The translations under genes and the position numbers were made by a program. Source: Bacteroidota bacterium (GTDB taxonomy: Bacteria > Bacteroidota > Bacteroidia > Bacteroidales > GCA-2748055). From it: 25,560 nt of DNA. The notes beneath the pieces were generated by a model. That model was not told the origin of the DNA. It was given only the letters and a program-made list of their open reading frames with translations, and ran no database searches. This document shows positions 1-8,619 of this stretch, in pieces; the first letter of the stretch is position 1; each line of letters opens with the position of its first letter. The stretch lies in contig JAAEOI010000315.1 in NCBI GenBank assembly GCA_024244665.1, forward strand, positions 1 to 25,560, read 5' to 3'.

Positions 1-42
1 AGGACTTTTCTTTTCGGACTTTACAGGGTCTGTTTTACTCAT
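1..42 (-). CDS. Start of an unidentified gene, truncated at the left edge
   Basis: An ATG at 40-42 on the minus strand opens a frame that stays open to position 1, beginning MSKTDPVKSEKK and rich in Lys and Ser. It overlaps the last 8 bp of the SpoIID/LytB gene, the same coupling seen between the other genes of this operon, so it is probably the next member. Only 14 codons are visible, so no family can be assigned. A short charged N-terminus before a membrane segment would fit a muropeptide permease of the AmpG/MFS type. That guess rests on the operon's theme only. Confidence 0.5.
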   Translation of the reverse strand, partial: MSKTDPVKSEKKSP

Positions 43-1384
43 ATCTTATTTCTATGCTTGCACCAATGAAGTAATGATTCAGGATCTCCTCATGGGAGAA
101 TCCCCTGTCGGCCATCACAGCAGCACCGATCTGGCAGAGCCCTACACCGTGGCCCCATCCGGCTCCTCTCAGCAGGAAAGCTCCCGGAATCCCATCTTTC
201 ACCTCTTCTCTTTCAACAATAAAAGCCGAACTGTAGAGGTGGGACGGGCTTAACCATCGCCTGACCTCCAGCTCCTTCCCTACAACAAGGGTTTTTTTGG
301 TACCGATAATCTTAAGTTTCACCAGCCGCCCCGATTCACCCCGTTCCACCGGCAGCAGATCGGTAATATCGCCAAAATCGATGCCCGACTTCTCACGGAT
401 CAGTCCGGATATCTCTTTCTGGCTGTAGCCAAACTCCCACCGGTAAAAATTGCTGGAAACCTGGTCGTAATCATTTAATATCTGTCCGAGCAGCCTGGCA
501 TCGGAGGTGTTACAAAAGGCATCCGGGGAACTCCTGATAAAGGCTGCTGCATTAGACTCCACCTTCAGATCCGCCACAGAGATTCCCAAACCTGCTGGAT
601 TGTCAACCACCCTCTTCAGGTAAGGGTGGGATTCAGGCTCCCAGCAATACTGAAACTCTTCTACCACCCCGCCGCAGCATTTTGAAAAGCGGGCATCACA
701 AATGGTATGATCATACACCAGTACCTCCCCGACGGTCTTTTCTACGGCCTTCACCACCCCCGGGTTATGGGCACGGGTGATCCCCTGGTAGCGCTGACAG
801 TGGTCATCGGCACACACATGGAACTTTTGGTGATCCTCCCGGTCATACCAGCGGATATACTCCTCATCCGTTTCATGAATCAAAGCATAGCTCTCCCCCG
901 ATCCGGAAAGCTTGTCCTGTTTCTCAATCTGTGCCAGCAGCCAGCTTCGCGAGATAATGGTGTGAGCCTTTAGCAGGGCCGGCGAACTGTCACCGCGCAT
1001 CTCCGACGAGATAACACTTACCAGGTACTCTTCCACGGGGACCAGGTTGACCGCCTGTATCTCCCCCTCAAGGATCATCAGCTTCAGGGAACCCGGAAAG
1101 AGCTGGTCCTCCTTTTGCTCCCAGTGAAAACCGATACCAATAACAACATCACTGATTCCGAACCTCGCTCCTGAAGCATCCACCGGGGTGAAGCTTACCT
1201 CGTTTCCCGAGGCAAGAACCTGCCCCTCTTGCATCACTTCAATCTGCCCTCCCCTGAACACGGCCTCTGCCATGCCTTCAAGCCTTTTTCCTTCGGTCAT
1301 AAAAGGACCATCGAATCGGAATTCAAGCCTTTCCGACCTGACGATGCCCACATGGATCTCAGGTGCTTTCCCGGTTTTTTTCAT
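35..1384 (-). CDS. SpoIID/LytB domain protein without signal peptide
   Basis: 449 residues. The family includes SpoIID, a lytic transglycosylase cutting MurNAc-GlcNAc bonds in peptidoglycan, and LytB-type amidase enhancers. The core motif EEYLVSVISSEM is near residues 118-129, and the Glu of SSEM (about E128) corresponds to the family's catalytic Glu. It is followed by LLKAHTIISRSW. A CxxxxCQRY pattern (C191, C196, nearby His) matches the zinc-site region of SpoIID proteins, and GWGHGVGLCQIGA near the C-terminus is the second signature. I chose the ATG at 1384 because it overlaps the upstream stop as ATGA; an upstream in-frame start at 1411 lies inside the preceding gene. No signal peptide or lipobox is present, which is odd for an enzyme acting on the sacculus and suggests a cytoplasmic role in degrading imported fragments. 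It is the fifth gene of the minus-strand operon. Confidence 0.88.
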   Translation of the reverse strand: MKKTGKAPEIHVGIVRSERLEFRFDGPFMTEGKRLEGMAEAVFRGGQIEVMQEGQVLASGNEVSFTPVDASGARFGISDVVIGIGFHWEQKEDQLFPGSLKLMILEGEIQAVNLVPVEEYLVSVISSEMRGDSSPALLKAHTIISRSWLLAQIEKQDKLSGSGESYALIHETDEEYIRWYDREDHQKFHVCADDHCQRYQGITRAHNPGVVKAVEKTVGEVLVYDHTICDARFSKCCGGVVEEFQYCWEPESHPYLKRVVDNPAGLGISVADLKVESNAAAFIRSSPDAFCNTSDARLLGQILNDYDQVSSNFYRWEFGYSQKEISGLIREKSGIDFGDITDLLPVERGESGRLVKLKIIGTKKTLVVGKELEVRRWLSPSHLYSSAFIVEREEVKDGIPGAFLLRGAGWGHGVGLCQIGAAVMADRGFSHEEILNHYFIGASIEIRYE

Positions 1385-2328
1385 GACAATTGTCCTGTGA
1401 GGAAAGTGCATAATTCATCAAACCGTTTGTCGGTCAGACCGATCTGGGTGAAGATATCCACAATATCATCCTCGGTTATCTTGTTGAAATCCTTCTCCAG
1501 GGGGGTGATCATTATCCCGCCCATATCCACCGAAGCCGGACTCAGGAGGATGTTCTTCTCCCCCTCCTCAAAAAACTGCCAGGGCCTGTGTTTCTCCCGG
1601 GGGAAGACCAGTATCTGCCACCTCTCATTGAAGTAGGCCATGATATTGAGCATGGGCTCACCTCCATCCATTAGTCGGCGCATGAAAGAAGATATGTGTG
1701 TAAAAGCTGTCTCCAGGGGCTGCTTCCAGTCCGATTCCAGAACCAGGAAACGCCTTAAACCATCATTAAGGGCCGTGACCTGGCACAGTCCATCTGTTGC
1801 AAGGGGATTGCCAAAACGCTCCAACAGAGACCCGATCTCCTCTTCAATGGGCATAAGCCCGCGGCTTCCCGCCTGGAAGTGCATGTGATCAGGTGCAGAA
1901 GCCCCGCAGGTCGGTGCATTATAGAATACTACCAGTTCGGGAAGCTCCCTGCTCATATCCAGCATGCGTGAAAATTCGGGATCGATCACCTGGGGGGTGT
2001 GATCAGCCTTCGCAATGGTGTAGTGCTTCCGGAAAATGGGGAAGGGATTACACAGAATCTCATAATCGCTTCCAAATACCACATGCTTCTCCTCCGCGGG
2101 ACGATTTGCAGGACACAAAAAACAGGGTCTCTTCTCAATGGAACCCTTATCCACCTTTGCCGCAGATGAGGTGATCCGTTTGGGATTGAACTGGACCTCT
2201 ATGGAGAAGCCATCAAAATTGAAGGTTTTCAGGAGAACCGAATCAAGCTTCTCCCAGTTTGCACACAATAGGGGCCAGCTGGTAATCTGCTCCTCAAGCA
2301 GCCGATTGGTAAGCTCTTGCATACTCAT
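1381..2328 (-). CDS. DUF4922 family protein, GalT/HIT-like nucleotide-binding fold
   Basis: 315 residues matching the Bacteroidota DUF4922 family by recall. A CFLC pair (C69, C72) followed by PANRP resembles the zinc-binding CxxC of galactose-1-phosphate uridylyltransferases. The segment PDHMHFQAG contains H148-x-H150-x-Q152, the HIT-superfamily histidine triad used by GalT, ATP adenylyltransferase and GDP-galactose phosphorylase for nucleotidyl transfer. The middle histidine would be the nucleotidylated residue. No signal peptide or membrane segment is seen, so it is probably cytosolic. Start and stop both overlap neighbours by ATGA, indicating translational coupling with the glycosyltransferase before it and the SpoIID/LytB gene after it. 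The context suggests nucleotide activation or phosphorolysis of a sugar linked to cell-wall metabolism. The substrate is unknown, and that role is inference. Confidence 0.82.
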   Translation of the reverse strand: MSMQELTNRLLEEQITSWPLLCANWEKLDSVLLKTFNFDGFSIEVQFNPKRITSSAAKVDKGSIEKRPCFLCPANRPAEEKHVVFGSDYEILCNPFPIFRKHYTIAKADHTPQVIDPEFSRMLDMSRELPELVVFYNAPTCGASAPDHMHFQAGSRGLMPIEEEIGSLLERFGNPLATDGLCQVTALNDGLRRFLVLESDWKQPLETAFTHISSFMRRLMDGGEPMLNIMAYFNERWQILVFPREKHRPWQFFEEGEKNILLSPASVDMGGIMITPLEKDFNKITEDDIVDIFTQIGLTDKRFDELCTFLTGQLS

Positions 2329-3788
2329 ATCCGCTTGATGTTCAGTTGAACCCTGGCCGTCAGTTCATAGCTCCTGAGCCTGTCCTTATACTGGTTGTGT
2401 TTGTTCATGGCCTCAATACTCAGGGAAGCATCCGAGTTGTCCTCCCAACGCCGGCAGAGGTAGATCGGATTGTAGATCCTCCCGATCTGGTAGTGCCTGC
2501 TGATGGCCAGTCCCAGACCGTAATCCTCCCCGTAACTCACGTTGGGGACATTAATCTCCCTGAGTACAGGAGTGTAAAATGCGCGCGGAGCACCCAGGCC
2601 ATTGATCCTGAGCGCGTTGTTCCGGCCGTTCTCAGGGGTCCACTCCTTATGATCGATAACTCCCGGGGGAATCTCCTCCAGGTCAAAGTTGGTCATCCGA
2701 TAAGAGCCGATCACCATGGCACACTGCTGTTCATGAAAGGCACTGACGATCTGCTCCAGGGTATTCTTTTCGCTGTAGAGGTCATCGCTGTCAAGTTGTA
2801 CTGCAAACTTCCCGCACTGTTCATGATGAACACCCAGGTTCCAGCACCCGCCGATTCCAAGATCATTTCTCTCCGGGATCACATGGACCATTCCGGGATA
2901 GCCTTCCGCGATCTCCTTAAGCACCTCTGTAGTGCCGTCGGTGGAATGGTTGTCCACCACAATCAGGTTGAAATCAAAGGAGGTACGTTGCGCCATAACA
3001 GAATCAATGGCATCGGCAATGGTCCTTACACGGTCGCGTACAGGTATAATCACTGAAGCTTCCACCGGGAACTGCTCCTGGTCAAATGCAACAGGGGTAA
3101 ATTCCGGTTCAAGAAAGGCTCCGGCCTCTTTCAGGTGCTTGACAGCCACCTGTTCCATCTCTACCTGAACCGCCCTGTTACTGGGATTCACATAATCAAA
3201 TATCTTCTTCCCCGATGCCCTTGAATCCTGTGGATGTATTGCATACAGGAACTCCTGGATCCTTACGGGAAGTGACTCCAGGCTCAAGTTCAGTCTGAGC
3301 TGGTAGAGCCCTGCAAATTCAAAGGAACCCTCCAACTCCTTCGCTGCAGCAATCAGCTTCATACTGTTGAACAGAATTACCGGTCCAAATTCAAAATCGT
3401 CACGTAAGCTGCCAACCTGGTAGTCGATCAGCGGGTGGGGAGCATTTTTTCCCTCCTTCAGGTCGAAGTGATCCGAGTAGACCATTGAAGCATCCATGTC
3501 ACCGGCCACCTGGACAAAGCGTTCAAGGGCCAGCATTCCAAATGTAACCGGGGTCTCCCCGGTAAGCAGTAAGGTGTACTCAGCACCGGCCGAGCATTCC
3601 GCAATCATCCTGATGGTTTCGGTGCTCATCCGTCCGCTGGTCTTCAGGTAAGTGCAATTCCCCGGCATCTCTCCCGGTGCATCAGGCCCCATCAGGTATA
3701 TCCTGTTTACCAGTCTGCCTGCCATCAGTTCGATGGTCTCCTCCCACACACCCGGTCCGCCGGATACAAAACAATTGATTCTACTCAT
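2325..3788 (-). CDS. GT2 family glycosyltransferase with a degenerate N-terminal GT-like half
   Basis: 487 residues. The C-terminal half (about 243-487) is a clear GT-A family 2 domain. It starts with [11 protein letters not shown], continues with [11 protein letters not shown], has the metal/nucleotide-sugar motif QLDSDD at 331-336, and carries an acceptor-side GED motif near YGEDYGLG. The first about 230 residues resemble a second GT-A domain without its nucleotide-binding signatures ([18 protein letters not shown] and a [11 protein letters not shown] strand), so it may be a decayed or regulatory duplicate. There is no signal peptide and no obvious transmembrane helix, so the protein is probably cytosolic or membrane-peripheral. 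The start codon lies 8 bp inside the end of the amidase gene, and its stop overlaps the DUF4922 start. Donor and acceptor sugars cannot be read from the sequence. Confidence 0.87.
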   Translation of the reverse strand: MSRINCFVSGGPGVWEETIELMAGRLVNRIYLMGPDAPGEMPGNCTYLKTSGRMSTETIRMIAECSAGAEYTLLLTGETPVTFGMLALERFVQVAGDMDASMVYSDHFDLKEGKNAPHPLIDYQVGSLRDDFEFGPVILFNSMKLIAAAKELEGSFEFAGLYQLRLNLSLESLPVRIQEFLYAIHPQDSRASGKKIFDYVNPSNRAVQVEMEQVAVKHLKEAGAFLEPEFTPVAFDQEQFPVEASVIIPVRDRVRTIADAIDSVMAQRTSFDFNLIVVDNHSTDGTTEVLKEIAEGYPGMVHVIPERNDLGIGGCWNLGVHHEQCGKFAVQLDSDDLYSEKNTLEQIVSAFHEQQCAMVIGSYRMTNFDLEEIPPGVIDHKEWTPENGRNNALRINGLGAPRAFYTPVLREINVPNVSYGEDYGLGLAISRHYQIGRIYNPIYLCRRWEDNSDASLSIEAMNKHNQYKDRLRSYELTARVQLNIKRI

Positions 3789-6783
3789 TCTCTTTTTGCT
3801 CAGTTAAATAATGAAGTATCTTTTTCATTATAAGGTCCCTTGTTCCTTGATCCGTAATGGTTTCAAAGGGGAAGCCCATGGCAACAACTCCGTACTCTCC
3901 CCGGTATGCCACTGCTGCCGATGCATTGTTCTCCCTGTACCTGATCAGAGTCATGGCCGTGGAATCGGCCGGTTCAAGGGCATCTGCTCCCTCAACAGTA
4001 TATAGTTCAGTATCGGTTCCTGTATTGAAGCTGTACGTATCTTTGTACCCCGCGAAAGCCGGATCCATAAAGTAGAATTCACCGGTCCTGGATGCATTGC
4101 TTGTCCGCCACCTGTACTTCAGCAGATCCCCTGCCACGGAGTCCTGTCCACGTAAATGGACATCGCTGGCAATGTGAGCTCCCGAAATAAACAGGCTGCC
4201 TCCTTCCTCCAGGTAACTCTCGAGGATCAGCATCATGGAATCGGTCAGCACCTGGTAATGATATACCGAATCGTTCCCTGGAGGAAGGGTACTCTTCTCT
4301 TCGCCGGCTATAAAATCGACCGCAATATAGTGGTCAAGCTCCACTGAATCATCAAGCACCGATTCATCGCTGACCGTCACAAAGGAGTAGCCAGCCCTCC
4401 CGATGGAACTTCCATGGGCAACGGGGAAATCGAAGCTGTTCCCTGGGATGATCACACCCTCCTGGTCGGCATAAGAGGCGCCGTGCCCTGGCGAATCATC
4501 ATCAAGCCAAGGGGAGGATTTCAGATAGTCGTACTGTGCTCCCACTGTATGAATGTCCTCGTGCCAGGGAACTCCCTGGTCGATCATGGGCATAAAGCCT
4601 GCATAGGCCGTATCCTCAAACCAGGCAGCACCGCCCGTTCTGTCGAAAGCACTGATCATAAGTACAGTTCCTTTGGAATCGCTATGCTGACAAACCGACA
4701 CCACCTCCGACGAGAAGCTCTCCCCTCCACGATTCAGGGCTGTCACTTTAAAAGAATAGATCGTATCGGGCCCGGCTTCCTCAAGCGTGAAGGTGTTTCC
4801 CTCCACGTCAACACCATGATCAAAGCCGCCCCCGTTTATGCTGGTGTAGATCCTGTAATGGTCAGGTTCTGCTGTAGGCTCCAGGGGATCAGGAACAGCC
4901 CTCCACGAGAGAGCAATACCTCCCCCGGGCAGGATCCCGGAATTTAAATGAGTCACCGGAAGCGGCTGAACCACGTACTCGGTGCCATAGAGCGTGGAGA
5001 GGAACCTGAGCATTCCCTTGTAGACCGCCCTGCTTGTGTGAAAGCGGAACATCGGTTCCTGTCCGAACCTGACGTCGATGAGGTTCTGATGAGAGAGAAG
5101 TTCCAACAGCATGGCAGGCACGTTTGGACGGAAGGCCTCACTGTAGGCCTGGTCCCACAGTCCCCTCCGGATCCATGCCGGATTATAAAGCGCCCTGATA
5201 TCATCCACAATCTGGGTTTGGATAAGGTCGGCCAGATCCCGGGACGCCATTCTAGAGAGCCCAGATGGAAAGGGCCCTCTCCTGTAGTTGGTACTGAAGA
5301 TACCCAGGGTCCCGATCACCGTATCGTTTGTTGTGATCCCGGCATCGGTATGAAATGCAAAGGAGAGGTCCACCGGGATCCCCAATCCCTTGGCATTCTT
5401 ATCCTCGGTCGGACCGGATGGTGCACCCATCAGGTAGCTGACCCACTCGCCCCTTGACTGGTAATCATCCTTGTAGTCGTGTTCGGATCCATTCAGCTTC
5501 CATACCAGTGTGTCAGGGAACCCGGCATACTGAAGATAGTACCTGGCCGCCTCCTGGTAGCGCGGCCTCAATCCGGTTAGTCCGTGCCGTGAAATATTGC
5601 CAACTCCGCCACCGAACCTGACCGCATCGGAAGTAATTACGGCCTTACGGCTCCCGCTTTCATTGGTGAGTACAACCTTCCCGCTTTCAGGGTTGAGTCC
5701 GCTGTTAAAACTGAACCTGCCCAGGTAGACCCAGGTACCGCCACCCATCCGCTGGTTCACTAAAAATTCCGTTACCCCTCCGGCATGATGCACCCGGTAA
5801 CAGGCATCATCCGGACTCTCATCCAGGGAGTGATATGAAATATAAACTCCGTACTCTCCCTCCTCCGGGATCTCAGGGATCCACTGCACCGACCCGGAAG
5901 CCTCCCTGGCGACCGGCATCTTCTGCCACGTTCCCAGGGTGAAGGGATTTTCATCCACATAGGGTGGGTTTCCCACTGCGAATCCCGTACCACCCGTGTA
6001 AAGGTCGCCCGGATCGGCTGATACACAAAGGCTGTTGCCCGTGCTGCCATCGTTATCCACAATTACCTCGTGAACCTGCCAGTCACGCTCCCTGGGCAAA
6101 AAGACACCTGCCCCTGCATTCTCCAGCATGGGAACCAGCATCTGCAGGGTATAGGCCATGGGATAGAGATCCTCTACGGTCTGGAAAAGCCTGGCACGCT
6201 GCCACTCCCAGCGGTTCAGTGAGGATTCATAGTACCATCCGTGGCTGTGCCAGAGTGCTATATTCTTGTTATAAAGAGCTGCATCAGACAGGTAGGGCCT
6301 GGACAGGTTACGAACCAGAGGTGGTGATTTCCTCCTGAACTTTGCAACACTCCTGGAACGGTCAAACTGCTTTATATCCCGGCGGTAATAGTTGGGCACA
6401 TACTCCCTGATGTTTCGTTTGGCTGAGTAGATCTCCAGGGAAAACTGTTCGCTTCCTTCCCCAAAACCGGCAAGCATCCCCCGCTCCAGGGAGTCAATTA
6501 CCGGCAAACGGGCCGGGAACCAGGCCAGACGACTGTCAGCCACCACCCTGATCGTCATCCTCTTCCTGTTAATGATTATTGTGTCAATTTCGATTGATCC
6601 TCTTTTCTGATACCCCGTGACCTCCATGAACCATGTACCGTTCAGAAGTTCATCTGCATTCTCCATGATCTGAATCCTCAGGGCAGAATCACTTAATACA
6701 GATGAATCCCTGGATATAACAGGAAGGGAAAATATCAGTTGTAAGAAAAGAATAATAGAAATCTTACCGATCTTCATACACAT
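3781..6783 (-). CDS. Secreted N-acetylmuramoyl-L-alanine amidase with inserted golvesin-like domain, FN3 and C-terminal domain
   Basis: 1000 residues from the ATG at 6783, four bases after the namZ stop; the second in-frame ATG at 6777 is nearly as good. A signal peptide follows ([18 protein letters not shown]). Residues about 174-232 look like the first half of an Amidase_3 domain: WHSHGW (H179, H181), then TVEDLYP (E204) and [17 protein letters not shown] golvesin C-terminal-like module ([33 protein letters not shown]) occupies roughly 260-390. The amidase fold then resumes with SFAFHTDAG and [10 protein letters not shown], whose Glu is the usual catalytic residue. An FN3-like segment and a C-terminal alpha/beta domain follow. 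Family members are often labelled xanthan lyase in databases, but the catalytic motifs point to peptidoglycan amidase activity. It is probably periplasmic. Confidence 0.83.
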   Translation of the reverse strand: MCMKIGKISIILFLQLIFSLPVISRDSSVLSDSALRIQIMENADELLNGTWFMEVTGYQKRGSIEIDTIIINRKRMTIRVVADSRLAWFPARLPVIDSLERGMLAGFGEGSEQFSLEIYSAKRNIREYVPNYYRRDIKQFDRSRSVAKFRRKSPPLVRNLSRPYLSDAALYNKNIALWHSHGWYYESSLNRWEWQRARLFQTVEDLYPMAYTLQMLVPMLENAGAGVFLPRERDWQVHEVIVDNDGSTGNSLCVSADPGDLYTGGTGFAVGNPPYVDENPFTLGTWQKMPVAREASGSVQWIPEIPEEGEYGVYISYHSLDESPDDACYRVHHAGGVTEFLVNQRMGGGTWVYLGRFSFNSGLNPESGKVVLTNESGSRKAVITSDAVRFGGGVGNISRHGLTGLRPRYQEAARYYLQYAGFPDTLVWKLNGSEHDYKDDYQSRGEWVSYLMGAPSGPTEDKNAKGLGIPVDLSFAFHTDAGITTNDTVIGTLGIFSTNYRRGPFPSGLSRMASRDLADLIQTQIVDDIRALYNPAWIRRGLWDQAYSEAFRPNVPAMLLELLSHQNLIDVRFGQEPMFRFHTSRAVYKGMLRFLSTLYGTEYVVQPLPVTHLNSGILPGGGIALSWRAVPDPLEPTAEPDHYRIYTSINGGGFDHGVDVEGNTFTLEEAGPDTIYSFKVTALNRGGESFSSEVVSVCQHSDSKGTVLMISAFDRTGGAAWFEDTAYAGFMPMIDQGVPWHEDIHTVGAQYDYLKSSPWLDDDSPGHGASYADQEGVIIPGNSFDFPVAHGSSIGRAGYSFVTVSDESVLDDSVELDHYIAVDFIAGEEKSTLPPGNDSVYHYQVLTDSMMLILESYLEEGGSLFISGAHIASDVHLRGQDSVAGDLLKYRWRTSNASRTGEFYFMDPAFAGYKDTYSFNTGTDTELYTVEGADALEPADSTAMTLIRYRENNASAAVAYRGEYGVVAMGFPFETITDQGTRDLIMKKILHYLTEQKENE

Positions 6784-6787
6784 AGTC

Positions 6788-8023
6788 TTAATAGAGATAA
6801 TAATTTCCGGATAGTCCTCGGAAGGCTTCCCTGTCCCTGTTCCAGTAGGGACGCAGCTTCTCAAAATCAAGATCCTCCATCATCGATTTTCGCAACAATT
6901 CAGAACCGCACACCTTATCAAACATGGTATACCTGTCCTCTTTCCCGCTGAAAGGATTAAATCCGGGGTCGATCCGGTGTGCCTCCTGGAGGAACAGGAA
7001 CTGGATCTCGGTCAGACCGGCATTCACCAGGTTGGTGATGTAGATCTGTACTCCTTGCAAGGGCACTCCCTTACGTGCCATATAATAAGGTTTCAGGTAG
7101 ATGGGACGAAACAGCACGCCATGCAGACCCAGTGCATTCAATGAGTCGGAGAGCCTTGCAGCATCGATATTTTCGGTTACAAGGGTCTGGAACGGCAGTG
7201 TATAGCCGATCCCTATCATATTGGGATCCAACTCTCCGATAATCCCTGTGGCAGGATAGTAGAAGGCAGAAGTATATTGTGGAATATGGGGAGAGGTGGG
7301 AACCCACTGCAAACCGGTCCCGTCAAAAGTCATCTCACGCTCCCATCCCTCCATGGGAACAACGGTCAGCTTGCAGCTGGCCCCATCGGTCAGCATACCC
7401 TCCCCGTTGAGCAACAGGGCAAGCTCACCGCAGGTAAGCCCGTAAATATAAGGGATGGGGTACTGGCTCACAAAAGAAGTATATCCTTCCTCAACCACAG
7501 GACCTTCAATGCGCCTTCCCCCCAGGGGATTGGGCCGGTCCAGGATCACCACCTCCTTACCCTGCTCAGCGGCAGCCTCCATCACCAGTCCCATGGTACT
7601 GATATAGGTGTAAGAACGAACCCCGATGTCCTGGATATCATAAACGATCACATCCACATCCCGGAGAACCTCAGGACCGGGCTTCCTGTTCTTCCCATAG
7701 AGAGAGTAGACTGGAATCCCGGTAGCCTCATCCACCTGGTCACCCACATGGTCGCCCGCTGAAAAATCACCCCGTACCCCGTGTTCGGGTCCGTAGAGTG
7801 CCCTCAGATCCACATTTTTATGAAGGATATCAACCGTTGACCGCAGGAGCCGGTCCACCCCGGTGGGATTGGTAACAAGTCCTACCCGTTTCCCTTTCAG
7901 AAGTTCAAAATCCTGTTCTGCCAGAACATCAATCCCGGTTTTTACCTGACCGTCAGCATTTGAAAAACCGAAAGATATAGCCATTGATATCAGCCAGAAA
8001 CCCTTAATCCACTGCCAGTTCAT
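6788..8023 (-). CDS. namZ: Exo-beta-N-acetylmuramidase NamZ (DUF1343)
   Basis: 411 residues with an N-terminal signal peptide ending near ADGQ at 23-26. The GKRVGLVTNPTG strand and the YGPEHGVRGDF motif (G78, E80, H81) are hallmarks of DUF1343. Members named NamZ remove MurNAc from the non-reducing ends of peptidoglycan chains. Further family segments are VYDIQDIGVRSYTYI, VILDRPNPLGG and the C-terminal YYMARKGVPLQGVQIYI. The length is typical of the family. It is the first gene of a minus-strand operon, preceded by a TAnnTTTG promoter box at 8043-8050 and followed four bases later by an amidase. The pairing suggests joint release of MurNAc and stem peptides. Family assignment is strong; activity is inferred from characterised homologues. 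Confidence 0.92.
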   Translation of the reverse strand: MNWQWIKGFWLISMAISFGFSNADGQVKTGIDVLAEQDFELLKGKRVGLVTNPTGVDRLLRSTVDILHKNVDLRALYGPEHGVRGDFSAGDHVGDQVDEATGIPVYSLYGKNRKPGPEVLRDVDVIVYDIQDIGVRSYTYISTMGLVMEAAAEQGKEVVILDRPNPLGGRRIEGPVVEEGYTSFVSQYPIPYIYGLTCGELALLLNGEGMLTDGASCKLTVVPMEGWEREMTFDGTGLQWVPTSPHIPQYTSAFYYPATGIIGELDPNMIGIGYTLPFQTLVTENIDAARLSDSLNALGLHGVLFRPIYLKPYYMARKGVPLQGVQIYITNLVNAGLTEIQFLFLQEAHRIDPGFNPFSGKEDRYTMFDKVCGSELLRKSMMEDLDFEKLRPYWNRDREAFRGLSGNYYLY

Positions 8024-8042
8024 ACGGTTGAAATTTGAAATG

Positions 8043-8050
8043 CAAAGATA
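8043..8050 (-). promoter_or_regulatory. Bacteroidota -7 promoter box for the namZ operon
   Basis: On the minus strand this reads TATCTTTG, a perfect match to the Bacteroidota -7 consensus TAnnTTTG, and is followed by C. It lies 20 bases upstream of the namZ ATG, giving a leader of roughly 15 nt. A second match, TATATTTG, lies further upstream at 8082-8089. No convincing -33 TTTG element is seen at the usual spacing. Confidence 0.55.
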
Positions 8051-8619
8051 ATATTTAGCTTTTTAATTATAATACGTCATACAAATATATACTGCTCCGG
8101 GACATAGGATAATACTTCACAAACAGCTGGTATATGCACTTGGGAAATCCCGGGTATTCAGTGACGATCTTATCCTGGTTTCAAGTTCAGCCATACCGGT
8201 TGTTACCGCAAAATACCAAAAATCGTTCTGAAACCAGCAAGTGAGGATGAGCTTATTAAATTATAGTAGACAGAGCGTACATCAGGGCATAACCCGATGT
8301 GATCATTTCGGACGATCCGGAGATCCACCTAAAAAGCTTCAAGCCAATGCGGTGATTGATGATACGATGGACCGAAGGTGGAACATAGCTGTACGGAAGA
8401 GGCGGTGTTCCCCGACCAGGTGGGTTGCTAAGGCTTTGCAGGGGATAAAAGTTTCACCCGGCCGGAACTGAACAGCTTGGCCCTGAGGAAGCTGAAGATG
8501 CAGGTAAATGATCTACAGTCGGGCTTCTCCAACCGCCGGACCTGCGAAATCGGGCCCTCCCGCAAAAGCGGAATCGATTACAAATCGGTGATGTACCTTG
8601 TGCATCACTCCATGAACTC
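8051..8619. other. Gene-poor gap with possible decayed coding sequence
   Basis: About 570 bases with no intact gene, between the namZ promoter and the tail of the DoxX fusion gene. On the plus strand, a frame running from 8363 to 8623 has a single stop (TAA at 8429-8431) and reads like protein, for example KSFTRPELNSLALRKLKMQV followed by IDYKSVMYLVHHSMNS. A different frame just upstream (about 8293-8356) also reads plausibly, with segments such as PDVIISDDPEIHLKSF. This could be a frameshifted gene remnant, but I cannot name a family and chance is possible. The 76-codon ORF at 8241-8471 uses a third frame and has no recognisable motif. Confidence 0.3.

Noticed and set aside
2346..3056. Plus-strand open frame of 236 codons opposite the GT2 gene
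   Set aside because: It is antisense to clear glycosyltransferase motifs and has no domain-like sequence or promoter.
8175..8237. Inverted repeat CTGGTTTCA / TGAAACCAG
   Set aside because: Nine-base arms are separated by 45 bases, with no T-run and no link to a gene start, so it could be chance.
8241..8471. 76-codon plus-strand ORF in the gap
   Set aside because: Basic, low-complexity translation with no motif. A different frame over the same bases looks more protein-like.
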